Positions 1 through 9,851 of a stretch of 45,205 nt of DNA are shown piece by piece. This DNA is from a bacterium (GTDB taxonomy: Bacteria; Bacillota_I; Bacilli_A; Mycoplasmatales; Mycoplasmoidaceae). The stretch is from the NCBI GenBank assembly GCA_017645255.1, contig JAGCPI010000030.1, positions 1-45,205 of the forward strand. The letters run 5' to 3'. The notes below the pieces were generated by a model. The model saw nothing but the letters and a program-made list of their open reading frames with translations, did not search any database and was not told where the DNA came from. Position 1 is the stretch's first letter. Each line of letters starts with the position of its first letter. A program made the position numbers and the translations under genes.

Positions 1-21
1 CAAGTCCGGCTTCGAGCACCA
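1..21 (+). tRNA. 3' end of a tRNA (identity unknown)
   Basis: The first 21 bases read as the end of a tRNA: the last part of a T-loop (CAAGT), the 3' side of a T-stem (CCGGC), a 7-base acceptor strand (TTCGAGC), discriminator A and an encoded CCA. It ends one base before the next tRNA, as is usual in mollicute tRNA clusters. The anticodon lies outside the window, so the identity cannot be called. Confidence 0.65.
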
Positions 22-22
22 C

Positions 23-96
23 GCGGGTATAGTTCAATGGTAGAACCACAGCCTTCCAAGCTGTTGATGCGAGTCCGATTCTCGTTACCCGCTCCA
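23..96 (+). tRNA. tRNA-Gly (anticodon TCC)
   Basis: A full cloverleaf can be drawn. The acceptor stem is GCGGGTA (23-29) with TACCCGC (86-92). The D-stem is GTTC/GAAC. The anticodon stem is ACAGC/GCTGT with loop CTTCCAA, anticodon TCC at 55-57. The T-stem is GCGAG/CTCGT. An encoded CCA is at 94-96. The T-loop reads TCCGATT, so position 55 is C instead of the usual T. With UCC this tRNA can read GGA directly and, by mollicute superwobble, probably all glycine codons. It is directly followed by a terminator, so it is the last gene of its cluster. Confidence 0.95.
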
Positions 97-105
97 AGTA
101 ATGGT

Positions 106-135
106 AATATCCTATCGGTAGGGTATTATTTTTTT
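106..135 (+). terminator. Terminator of the tRNA cluster
   Basis: A hairpin with arms around CCTA and TAGG extended by AT pairs (106-126, loop TCGG) is followed by a T-rich run to 135. It lies ten bases after the tRNA-Gly CCA, as expected for a Rho-independent terminator. Confidence 0.75.
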
Positions 136-333
136 ACCCCACACTTTACCATTGCAATAACAAAAAATCGATAGGGTTATTTAGTAGTTATAAAAGTCTC
201 AAATCGTCGAAAAAACTGCTAACTTAAATTGATTAGCAGTCGTCATTAAGTATTATCAAACTTTTTAGTCGTTGATTATCAAGTTATTAAAAAGTAATAA
301 CTTGCTATCTAAGATGTTAATAAATTCATATTA

Positions 334-366
334 TTAAACCCTTTCTTGTTTTGTAATATGTTTCAT
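334..366 (-). CDS. Tiny ORF with strong ribosome binding site
   Basis: A minus-strand ATG at 366 opens a ten-codon ORF (MKHITKQERV, TAA stop). Eight bases upstream is a perfect AGGAGG (375-380), a stronger Shine-Dalgarno sequence than most real genes in this window have. Upstream again is a 13-bp inverted repeat. The peptide may be a leader peptide or the 5' remnant of a lost gene. There is no homology evidence, and translation is inferred from the ribosome binding site alone. Confidence 0.3.
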   Translation of the reverse strand: MKHITKQERV

Positions 367-391
367 AGTAAAAACCTCCTTTCTTATGAAC

Positions 392-463
392 TAGTCAATT
401 AGTTGCATCTTTTATGCTTGGATGTAATAACAATTTTTATGTAAATAATTAACTAATTGACTA
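392..463. repeat. 13-bp perfect inverted repeat, 46-base spacer
   Basis: TAGTCAATTAGTT at 392-404 is the exact reverse complement of AACTAATTGACTA at 451-463. On the minus strand it lies just upstream of the AGGAGG of the tiny ORF at 334-366. It could form a leader stem-loop, act as a paired operator, or be the ends of a small mobile remnant. Confidence 0.7.
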
Positions 464-525
464 ATCATTAAACCTATTTGTTTAAATAGGTAAACAAAAT
501 CGACTCAAACTAAATTTTTAATAAT

Positions 526-557
526 AAAAATAGGTGACCATAAGGCACCTATTTTTT
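526..557 (-). terminator. Terminator after the azoR cluster
   Basis: An 11-bp perfect stem AAAAATAGGTG (526-536) and CACCTATTTTT (546-556) with a 9-base loop has T-runs on both strands. It lies 25 bases past the stop of the last azoR gene, so it probably ends that transcript and can work in both directions. Confidence 0.8.
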
Positions 558-581
558 TATTTACATTTTTATTGGTTTTAG

Positions 582-1178
582 TTAAAATAATTTAACTGCA
601 TCCATGATTTGACCGTCATATTCATTAACGATTTCATCATTGGATTTTCCTTTATATTTGGCAAGTTTAGTACCATCCATTAAAATGGTGTGGTTTACTT
701 GGCATCCCATAAAAGCAAAGCATCCTTCAATAAAAGTGGCAAATGATGAAAACGGATATCATTCCACTGGGGCTCCTTGCGAGCAGATAATTTGCACTTT
801 TAAGTTGGTTAATAAACCAACTGATTTGTGATATCCATCGTATTTATATTGAAACGTTTTATTTGCTACCATGATTAAATCAAGATAGTTTTTAAGCAGT
901 GCAGTAACGTTAAAATTATTCATGGAAGTACCAACAATTAACTTATCAACACCCTTCAATTGGTCAATATACTTGTCACTGCGACCAAAAAATTCAAGTT
1001 TATTTCCATACGTTAGGACTTGACTATTAACATCTTTTTCTTGGTTTAAATCAAGTCAGGTTACTTCAACGTCGTGGTGTAAATTAGTATAATGTTGTAA
1101 AAAACGATTAATCAAACAAGCTGTGTGACTTTTTTCAATTGGAGTTGGAGTTGCAAAAACAACTAATATTTTTTTCAT
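582..1178 (-). CDS. azoR: FMN-dependent NAD(P)H azoreductase/quinone reductase-like flavoprotein, copy 1
   Basis: A 198-aa flavodoxin-like fold protein of the AzoR/AcpD family, which uses bound FMN to pass electrons from NAD(P)H to quinones or azo compounds in the cytosol. The N-terminal beta strand and phosphate-binding loop are seen in MKKILVVFATPTPIEKSHT. The family's central block is present as TSMNNFNVTALLKNYLDLI followed by NKTFQYKYDG. The length matches the usual ~200 aa. The start ATG has AAAGGAAG about 7 bases upstream. It is the last gene of a C-B-A run (spacing 21 bases to the next upstream copy) and the most diverged of the four: it reads SMNNFNVT where the others read PVNNFSTS, PVNYLTIS and PVNNFTIS. 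In-frame TGA codons are read as Trp. The natural substrate is unknown. Confidence 0.85.
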
Positions 1179-1199
1179 TCTTTTCTTCCTTTTATCTTT

Positions 1200-1784
1200 T
1201 TAAAATTTGCTAGCAATCTTGTGAATTTCATCTAAATAAGGAGCAACAATTTGTTCTGGTTTTAAATTAATATTTTCTTTACTATTAGTCTTGTCAATTA
1301 AGATTGGATCATTAATTGTTGCCCCATAACCTTTAAAACCTTTAGTAAGGAATTGAATAGCCAATTCACCATCAGCATCCTTTGGTAAACCTTTAGTTAC
1401 TAAAATTTGTACTTTTAAATTATTTAATAAAGGAACAAAATTACCTTTATCATCATATTTAAAAACTTTTCCCGGAATACTAATGCGATCAAATCAATTG
1501 CGAATCATTGTTGAAGTACTAAAGTTATTAACAGGTGTGCCAATAATTAACTTATTGGCCTTTAAGATTTCATCAGCATAATAACTAGTATTAAATCAAG
1601 ATTCAAAGTTATTTACATTTAAAACTTGACTAGTAATGGTCTTATCTTCATTAAGGTTCACTCAACGAACTTGGGCATCATCATGTAAGGATAGATATGC
1701 TTGCACAAATGCTTGCATTAATGCATAAGTTCTACTTCCTTCTTCAGTATTAGGTGAAGCAAAAATTGCAATAACTTTTTCCAT
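1200..1784 (-). CDS. azoR: FMN-dependent NAD(P)H azoreductase/quinone reductase-like flavoprotein, copy 2
   Basis: 194 aa, AzoR family. It opens with MEKVIAIFASPNTEEGSRTY, the FMN phosphate loop region, and has the conserved GTPVNNFSTSTMIRNWFD block and a KVFKYDDKG stretch near the flavin. It ends in KIASKF, very like the C termini of copies 3 and 4 (AAGKF, TAKKF). The ATG lies two bases after the stop of copy 3 (TAA TT ATG), so the two are translationally coupled and cotranscribed. Cytosolic, with no signal peptide. Substrate unknown; quinone, nitro or oxidative stress detoxification is the usual suggestion for the family. Confidence 0.87.
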
Positions 1785-1786
1785 AA

Positions 1787-2374
1787 TTAGAATTTACCAG
1801 CTGCTTCTTTAATGGTTCTTAAATGCGGAGCAATAATTTCTTTTGGAGTTTTACCACTATTTTCTTTACTATCAGTATTAGCAATAATTACGGAAGGATT
1901 AACATGTGCTCCTCAATATTCAAACACATGCTTTAAGTAATCAGAAGAAAAGACATCAGTTTCATTCTTTCCTTCTCCTTTAGTAATTAATACTTGCACT
2001 TTTAAGTTAGTTAATAATCCTTTTACAACTCCATTTTCGTGAGTATGAGTAAAACCTCTACGAACAATGTGTTCAAGTCAACTCTTACATAAGGCAGAAA
2101 TAGTTAAATAGTTAACAGGAGTGCCAATAATTAATTTATCAAATTCACATAATTGCTTAGCATAAATTGGATCAGCACTATTTCGATCATTAACATTGTG
2201 TTCATTTAAGCGTGGGTCATTAATAATATCACTTTGATCATTTAAGTCAAGTCATTCGACTTGGGCATCTGGATGTGATTCTTGGTAAGCATTTACAAAT
2301 GCACACATCAAAGCATAGGTTCGACTTTGGGCTTTAAATTGGGGCGCACAATAAACAGCTAAAATTTTTTCCAT
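1787..2374 (-). CDS. azoR: FMN-dependent NAD(P)H azoreductase/quinone reductase-like flavoprotein, copy 3
   Basis: 195 aa, AzoR family. It begins MEKILAVYCAPQFKAQSRTY and has the family block GTPVNYLTISALCKSWLE and the nearby LLTNLKVQVLITKGEGK. A cysteine (YCAP) sits in the phosphate loop, where the other copies have Ala or Gly. The start is preceded by GAAAGGAAA. Its own promoter probably lies between 2381 and 2427, because a terminator hairpin separates it from copy 4. It heads a three-gene operon (copies 3-2-1). Function as for the family; the physiological substrate is not shown. Confidence 0.87.
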
Positions 2375-2427
2375 TTTTGATTTTCCTTTCTCACTAAATC
2401 ATAAATATTTAGTATTTATATTTTAAT

Positions 2428-2468
2428 AAAAATGATTAAGGATTAATTTAATCTCCCTAATCATTTTT
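2428..2468 (-). terminator. Terminator between azoR copies 4 and 3
   Basis: An 11-bp perfect stem AAAAATGATTA (2428-2438) and TAATCATTTTT (2458-2468), T-rich at both ends, lies 12 bases after the stop of copy 4. It splits the tandem array into two transcripts. Confidence 0.75.
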
Positions 2469-2479
2469 AAATAATTTAA

Positions 2480-3064
2480 TTAAAACTTTTTGGCAGTAGC
2501 AATAATTTCGTCATAATGTTTAGCAATAATTTGACTGGGAGTTAAATTTCAATTAATGCTGCGGTCAGCTTGAGCAATTAGAATTGGTTCATTAACAGTT
2601 GCACCTAATAGACTAAAGATGTCTTTTAAATATCCGATTGAATAAATATCAGTCGGATTTTTTTCACCCCCCTTAGTTACTAAAATTTGCACTTTTAAGT
2701 TGGTTAATAATCCGATTAATTTGCCATTCATCATTTTAAAGGATTTACTTGCAAATACGACGTGATCTAACCAGTTTTTAACTAAAGTGGAGATCGTAAA
2801 ATTATTAACTGGTGAACCAATGATTAACTTATCACAAGTTAATAATTCATTAACATATGAAGGATCAGCAAATCAAGTTTCACGGTTATTAACGTTATAA
2901 ATACTGCTCGTAATAACTTTATCTTCATTTAAATTGATTCATTTCACGTTTGCAGTACTTGGATGTAACTTTAAATATTCATCTACGAATACATTCATTA
3001 AAGCAAAAGTCCTACTACCTTCTTGGGTGTTAGGTGAACCATATATTGCGATGATTTTTTCCAT
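2480..3064 (-). CDS. azoR: FMN-dependent NAD(P)H azoreductase/quinone reductase-like flavoprotein, copy 4
   Basis: 194 aa, AzoR family: MEKIIAIYGSPNTQEGSRTF at the N terminus (canonical GSP loop), GSPVNNFTISTLVKNWLD in the middle, ILVTKGGEKN after it, and a TAKKF C-terminal end. It is closest to copy 2 by eye (shared SPNT.EGSRT and NVNN..TWF / NVNNFESWF stretches), which suggests recent duplication. The ribosome binding site is GAGGTG at 3071-3076. It lies 46 bases after the stop of the large surface protein gene, and its own terminator follows, so it forms a single-gene unit or the tail of the surface protein transcript. Confidence 0.87.
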
Positions 3065-3110
3065 TTTTATCACCTCAAAATATTATTATGCTACAAAATG
3101 TATTAATTAT

Positions 3111-5657
3111 TTATTGTTTTTGCTTTTTCTTAAACTCTAAAGTTTTAATTTTTAAGTAAGCAAGGTATGACCCAAAACCTAAAACTACTAAGATGAGTGG
3201 TAAAACAATTAAGAAATATCCTCAAGGGGGTACATTAGTTGCCTTGGTTAAAATTGGCTGGTTGTTATTAATGACAATTGGTTTGGCAACTGGCTTTACA
3301 ATTGGTTTAGGAGAAACAACAACTTTTTTAATCGGAGATGGCACCACCTTTTTAACTGGTTGAACCTTAATTGCAGGTACTGTTTTTTTAGGAATTGGCG
3401 GTGTTACTACCACTTTTTTGGAAGGTTTAATCACTTTCTTTACTGGAGTAGGTTCAACTTTTACTGGTTTAGAATTAACTGGAGCAGGAACAACTTTTTT
3501 TATTGGAATTGAACTAGGATTTAATAAAGTTGGTGATAAGTAAAAGAATCCTTCTACTGGAGTACTATAGTCCTGCAATTGGATTATATCTGGGACATAA
3601 AAACATTTGTCATTTAATAATGGTGAATAATTAATTAGATTATTAATATCAAAATTAACGCTGTAAATTCCTTTGGCTTGGTTGTATACTTTAATTTGAA
3701 AATTACTTAGTAATGAATTATTAGAATCAGCAAGTAAATTATTGTCAAACCCATACTGGTTACAGTATTTAATGATGTTTTCATCATTAGCAAATAAACT
3801 AAAAAAAGTTTGATAAGCAGCTAAATCAATTAAACTGTGAGTTAAAGGATTTTGCAAATAAGCATTAAAAGTATTAATTGAACTATTAAAATTCGCATTA
3901 AATGCTGTGATTTTAGCATTTAATTGTGTGCTAGTTAAATGATAAGTTTGCTGTAAATTAAATAATGTTAATGATGAAATGTTAGTTAATAATTTTAATT
4001 GAAATGCATCAAGTCCTAAATAAGCATCCACAATTGAACTAGGATTTGGTAAATTGACTTGATAATTGTCAATTACTTGGGGATATTTGAAAATATTAAA
4101 TTGTTGGGCATCAAGATCTCATAATTGTTCATAATTTCCCATTTTAAAATAAGCTGCACTAATATCATAATAATAATCATAAGGCAATATATACTTACAG
4201 CAATTACTTGCATTTAATGCAATACTTAAATTTTGATAAGTAATAGGATATTGAATACTACTAGTAGAAGTATTTAAGGTATATTCAACTTTGCTATTTT
4301 GATAAGTATATAGTAATTTTTGGTATAAATTAATGCAATTATTAGCTGTTAAATTTAAAGGTGCTTTAACACCACAAATATTTTGCAAATATGAATTTCA
4401 TCATGCAGGTTGTTTATTCGCTAAAGCCATTTGCAAGTAATTGATTAAACTTTGCACTGCTAAATCTTTAGGAAAATTTACAACTAGTGTATTAGTAGTT
4501 GCATTATAAGTTTGATCATTATTTACCAAACTAAACACTTTAGTTGCAAGTTCACTACTTCATAATCCATTGGCTCATAACTCTTGATTTAAATTTAGTA
4601 ATTTTTGATTATGCACTGAAGTAGCATATGAATTAATAATATTAAACAATTGAGCAATTAAATTTGCATCATAACAATGCATGAGTAAGACATGATTAAC
4701 GCTAAATTGTAACTTTGGAAAAGAACTGTACGCTCATTGATTGCTAGCTAAATTACTAGGGGTGTTAATTTTAAATAGAACTTGTGGATTAAAACAATAA
4801 TCATTTGGTAGTAAATCTACCACATTGAAATTAATATCAGCCGTAACTTGATGACTATAAGCAGGTTGGTAATGATAATTTAAATTATCACCAATACATA
4901 CCATGTAACGATCTAATTGCCCCACATCATATAATTTAAATTGGTAATTAGTTGCACAATTAGTTAAATTAACATCTAAAAATAATTTATTTTTACTGAC
5001 AGGAAAAATTAAGTTGCCCAACTTCATATTGATTAAATTAAAAGTAGTAGCATTAAATAACTTATAAGTCACTCATTTGCTAAACGAAATGTTTGGATTA
5101 TGAACATAATAAGGACCATTTAATGCAAAATAATTTGTTATGTTACTAAAAGGAATACAAGCAATTAGCATTTTGTAAGGCAATCTAATTGTTGCATTGC
5201 TAAAAAAATTATTCACAAACTGATTAAGTTGCCCAACATTAATTAAATTATTTAATGATAATTGTGAAAAATTATAATCGTACCCAATTTTACTTAAATT
5301 AATAACTTGGGTCATACTGCTATTAGGGATGTTAATATTAAAACTATAAGTTCATTTTAATGGCAGCATACCACCCATCACCCCTCCATAATCATTTGCT
5401 CAATATATCTTATTGTTCAAATTTAAGTTACTTGTATTGATTTTTACCCCAACCGCAGCAGTTGTATTATTAGCATGATAACTAGCAATGTAACTATTAT
5501 TGAACCTAAAAATTTGGTTAGTGTTAGCATCCCATTTTTTTGGAATAGGACTAAACGCAAGATTGATTGACGGTGAAGCTAAATAATTAGCACTCACAGT
5601 GCAGTTAATAAAATTGCAGCTAAAAATTAGACTAATTAATAATGTAATGATTCCCAT
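3111..5657 (-). CDS. Large secreted/surface protein with Pro-Lys-Val stalk and C-terminal membrane anchor
   Basis: A single 848-aa reading frame once UGA is read as Trp; I checked that it has no TAA/TAG across several of the joins. I do not recognise the family. The N terminus (MGIITLLISLIFSC...CTVSA) is a hydrophobic signal peptide or anchor without the usual Lys/Arg. A cysteine at residue 14 has Phe at -2, so it is a poor lipobox. The body is rich in Asn, Tyr and Leu. From about residue 730 comes a low-complexity stalk of repeated PVKK, KKVV and KPV units, then one transmembrane segment (YFLIVLPLILVVLGFGSYLA) and a short basic tail (LEFKKKQKQ), as expected for an outside-facing protein anchored at its C terminus. 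An in-frame TAA two codons upstream fixes the start at this ATG, but no clear Shine-Dalgarno is seen. Probably an adhesin-like or variable surface protein; that role is inferred. Confidence 0.75.
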
Positions 5658-5697
5658 ACATTATTTACAATCGAAAATATCTAAGAAAATACCAATA

Positions 5698-5733
5698 TAA
5701 AAAAATAAGCTAGATTTTTTATCTAACTTATTT
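5698..5733 (-). terminator. Terminator of the four-gene membrane-hairpin operon
   Basis: Stem AAATAAGCTAGAT (5703-5715) with ATCTAACTTATTT (5721-5733), one mismatch, a T5 loop, and a T-run on the minus strand. It lies 7 bases after the stop at 5740. Confidence 0.75.
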
Positions 5734-5739
5734 CTTTAT

Positions 5740-7824
5740 TTAGAATAACTGCAATTTATGATCATCAATTTCTTTTAATTTTACCTTGAAGTAAATCATA
5801 CGGTAAAAGGCATAGAACAAGATGAGGAGCATGACAAATTCACAAATACTAGAAATGGTCATGGTCATAATCCCCCAGGAAAAATTAGAATCAATGCCTG
5901 GATAACCTTGCAATACAATTGGATTCAAAACCACTTCACTGTACATTTGAGCCATATAATTAATTACTCCCACTAAAATTGCCACAATAAACGTAATGAC
6001 AAAGTTACTGCGTTCAATTCCTCGTTTGAATAATTCATCAACATCACGTAATTTATCTTCATCGTTTTTAATTTGTTCATGCAAACTAAACTCATCATTC
6101 ATTCTTTTTAGAATTACTTCAAGTTTTTGGGTTGCAAACAAATTAATGGAATCATCTTCATAATCAAGATCAATTAAATCCCGTTGTAATTTATGGTAAG
6201 GGATGTTTTTTCATTTAATTTCGTCTGTAAATTCAATATAATTTTGAATTTTTCGTAAACTTACTAATTCCACTAACCTTGCATGCACAAACCCAATTGC
6301 AATATAGTAATAATAATTTAATTTAAAAAATGTTTGATTAGCTTCTTCATCATAAATATTATTTTCAAATAACACGATGACTTGTTTATGCATTAAGGAA
6401 TAATAAGCATAATTATTTTCGCAAATTGACCGTAAAATTAGTTGTTTATACTTATTCTTATCAATTTCCTTGATCATTTGAACATATGCATAAATATCTT
6501 TTAGGGAAGGAAACATGCTTCTTTCTTGTAAATTAAGCATAAATAATTCGGGATATAAAGTAAGCAATAAAAAAGTCAAATTATCATCATCATCAATTAA
6601 TTGTTCAACATGGATTAAATTAGTTTGGGCAATTTTAACGTTGTAAAGCATGGAACTTTTTGTTAAATTAAAGTCAATCCGAATTTGTTTTAATGAAACT
6701 GGTTTTTGCTTAATAATAATGTTTTCGCCTTTTTTATTTAAGAAAGTAAAAACAGAATTATTGTGCACCACTAATTCATGAGTTAATTGGATTAATTGTT
6801 GCATATATGTTGAAAAATCATTGGTTTGATTAGCATTTATTTTAATCACAATGTCTTTAATGGTGTCAATGTGGATAAGTGCACATAAACCATCGCTGGT
6901 TAATAAATTACTTAATTCGTATAAAAGGAAACTAAAAATTCCAACCATAAAGAATGACCCATAAAAAAATTCATCCTTTAATTGATTATTTGTTGCTTCA
7001 TTAATTTGTTCATCGTGCCGAAAAGGCATAAATTTATTATTGAACAAATCACTTCATAAATTAAATAAAGAACGAATTGAGATGCTACGTAAATTAATGA
7101 AGTTATTAATGTCAATTACCTTTTTTAGGTCAGTACTATTCTTTGTAACTTTTGTTTTTTGATGCAATGAACATTCATAATTAGGATCAATAATTTCCAT
7201 GATGTTTTCCATTGATAAAGGAAATAATTGTTCTAAAACATTTTGTTCAAATAAATTAATGAAATAAATTAATTCAGCATGATTATTATCAAAATTGTCT
7301 TTAAATCATTGTCAATTAAATTTAGGAATAAATGCACCGGAAATGCGTTGAGAATTATGATTAACACACAAATTTATTTGCAAACCAGTAAATAATTTAG
7401 CCATTAAATTTTTGGGATTAAGTTTAATTTCATAAAGATAGTTAGTAACAACCCCTTGATTAAATGGTTGAATATTAGGAGCAATTTGTTCAACATATTC
7501 CCCATTAGCATCTGCTAAAAATAAAGGGGGATTATTACTAAAATTAGCATTTAATTTATCAATTAAATAATTTAATGCTACTTTTAGTTCATCTTTCTTT
7601 CAAAATTTAGTATCTTTTACAAAAAACTTAAAATTAGGATTATTTGATTTGGCTATGATATTAGCAATTTGTTTATCAGCAATAATTGATGAATCTTCTT
7701 TGGCAAACAACGCATAATTTAAATTTTTTATTTGAAATGGAAAAACATAATCAATATTGTTAATAATGATTTTTTGATCAGTAGTACTTGGTAAAACAGT
7801 AGTAGAAGTAGTTACTTGCGTCAT
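5740..7824 (-). CDS. Membrane-hairpin protein of unknown function, operon gene 4
   Basis: 694 aa, unrecognised. There is no signal peptide. A long, mostly alpha-helical Asn/Ile/Leu-rich domain (about 1-600) is followed by a charged helix (IKNDEDKLRDVDELFKRGIERS), then two transmembrane helices (about 607-628, FVITFIVAILVGVINYM, and 649-676, ICEFVMLLILFYAFYRMI) with a ~20-residue loop and a short basic tail. Positive residues (KRGIERS, FKVKLK) flank the hairpin, so the big domain and the tail should be cytosolic. A hydrophobic patch near 6900-6950 (FMVGIFSFLLYELSNLL) may be a buried helix. The ATG overlaps the stop of gene 3 (TAATG). The layout resembles CorA or RMD1/DUF155 proteins, but no GMN motif is present. 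Confidence 0.7.
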
Positions 7825-9842
7825 TAAATTACTTCTCCTTTCCGCTTATCAATTCCTTTATTCTTCTTATAAGCATACATTAAGTATGCCAAACTAACAA
7901 CCAGAATGATGGTGTTAACACCCGTTACCACGGTTGAAACTCCAATGACGGTTGCTGTAATTCAATGGGGAATCATGTGTGCCCCACCACTAGCAGTCTG
8001 GTTCCAAATGCTTGAAGCATCTGGATTTGGTAACGCACCTCATAAATGGGCCCCATATCCTGAACAACTTACTCCTAAAGTACTACCAATCATCGTTGCG
8101 TAGTCAACTAATGAAATCAAGCTAGCAACAATAAACCCTACAATAATTATTTCAATGAAACGTTGACGTTTATCAAATTCATTCTTTAAATTAACATCAC
8201 TATGCAACATCTTCACATTAAATTGGGTGTGCAAGTGATGTTCATAGTGATCAATTCCTTTACGGTAAGTTGAATTTAAATCTTGCAAATTACTGTCATT
8301 TGCTAAATCAGTTGTTTCTTGTTCAATTTGGGAATATAAGAATTTTGTCCGGATGTAACTTTTTTGCATTCCTAATCGTCATTGTTCATACAACAAACTT
8401 AAATTTAATTCCTTACTTAAGCAAATGCCACTAATCAATAGATTTTGTTCAAGAATTAAAGTTTTATCATCTTCATCAATAAATTCATCATGAAAAACTA
8501 AACTTACATTATTTTTAGCAAAACACGATGAATAGTAATTATTGAATAAAAAGTTGTGCTCAATAATTTGAACAAAATAATCATCATTAATAACTTCACT
8601 ATTAATTAAATAATTGAAATGATTGACAAAATCAAAGTAAGTAGTACTTAAGCATGCATCGTCATTACACAAAAAATAATCAGGGCGTAATAGCGCAATG
8701 CTATAACTTATTAAATCGGGATCATGACTATAAAATCTTTTATTTAAATAGTCATAAGCATGCTTTAAATTAAATTCATAAATAATTCCCGGATCAGATA
8801 AAAAAATAGTATTTCTCGTTAGCTGAGCAATCTTACTTAAACTATCATATTGTTTATTAAAGGACTTGCTGTTTTTTGCTACTAAATAAGATGCGGTGTT
8901 TTTCACAATATCATTTAAACTATTGTTTTGATGATTAAAATAGATATTTAGTTTGTTTTGATTTTCATCATCGAAATGAAGATTGAGTCATGTTTTAATT
9001 TTTTGATTAATCTTATTGTTACTTGTTTGATTATCAAAATAAAAACTATCAATTAAAGACCGGCATAAACTAAATTCATGCAAAAATAACAAGACAAAGA
9101 AATCAAAAATTTTGTGGGCTAAATTTTGATATTCATTTTCATTATTGAAGAATAAATAAAATAAGGCTTTATAAGTTTTAGCAGTAAATTGTTGATATAA
9201 AGTGTCAATGGAATACACTTGATTAGTATATAAATATAGTTTATGTAAACTATGCAATTCATCATCCTTTAATAAATTAGCTAAATCAATAAATGCTAAT
9301 TTTTTAAATAACTCTTTAAAAAAATTAGTAATTACTTGATTAAAAAATATTAATCCAAGTTGTTGGTTTTTTTGTCCATCATTTGCATACTGAGGCAAAA
9401 TTGTCAAACTGTTTAATCATTGATCATCAAGTTGTCAACCCATTCCACCAGTAATTAAATAGGTTTGAATATCAAAATTCAAAACAAAGGTAGCATTCTT
9501 AATAAATTGATTTGGTTCATAAAGGGGATTGAATAATAATGAATAAGTAAAATGCCGTTTTTCAATTTCCGAATTCTTATTTTGATATTCATCATTACTT
9601 ACATCAATCGTTTTCAAAATCTGTAAATTACTATCATGACGTTTATACAAATACTCATCATGATAGAAGGTTAATTCGTTTAATTGAATCAATTTTTTAT
9701 TTAATAATGAAAACAAAAAATCATTATTAGCATATTGCAAAATATTCTTGATAAATGCTTTTTTATTTACCATTTTAATGGAAAAAAAGTAATTATCATA
9801 AATATTGATTGAATCAATATTAACACTAACTTCTTTTTTCAT
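7824..9842 (-). CDS. Membrane-hairpin protein of unknown function, operon gene 3
   Basis: 672 aa, unrecognised, same architecture as its three operon neighbours. A large Asn/Phe/Tyr-rich cytosolic region is followed by a long charged helix ending DKRQRF, TM1 (about 562-585, EIIIVGFIVASLISLVDYA), a ~45-residue Gly/Ser/Pro-rich outer loop (GALPNPDASS...), TM2 (about 625-655) and a basic tail (YKKNKGIDKRKGEVI). The stop overlaps the ATG of gene 4 by one base, so they are translationally coupled; gene 2 ends 9 bases upstream. ORFs in this stretch look fragmented only because UGA codes Trp. The loop is the longest of the four. I infer that the loop faces outside from the flanking charges. Confidence 0.7.
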
Positions 9843-9851
9843 AAGTAATCC

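Larger units (their letters stand above)
136..581. other. Long non-coding stretch rich in inverted repeats
   Basis: No convincing protein gene fills this 446-base gap between the tRNA terminator and the azoR cluster. It holds several perfect or near-perfect hairpins: 215-240 (8-bp stem ACTGCTAA/TTAGCAGT), 280-304 (10-bp stem CAAGTTATTA/TAATAACTTG), a spaced 13-bp repeat at 392-463, and 472-491 (stem ACCTATTT, 8 bp). The terminator of the azoR genes is at 526-557. The one coding signal is a ten-codon ORF with a strong ribosome binding site at 334-366. It could be a structured RNA locus or the remains of a deleted gene; the sequence does not decide. Confidence 0.5.
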
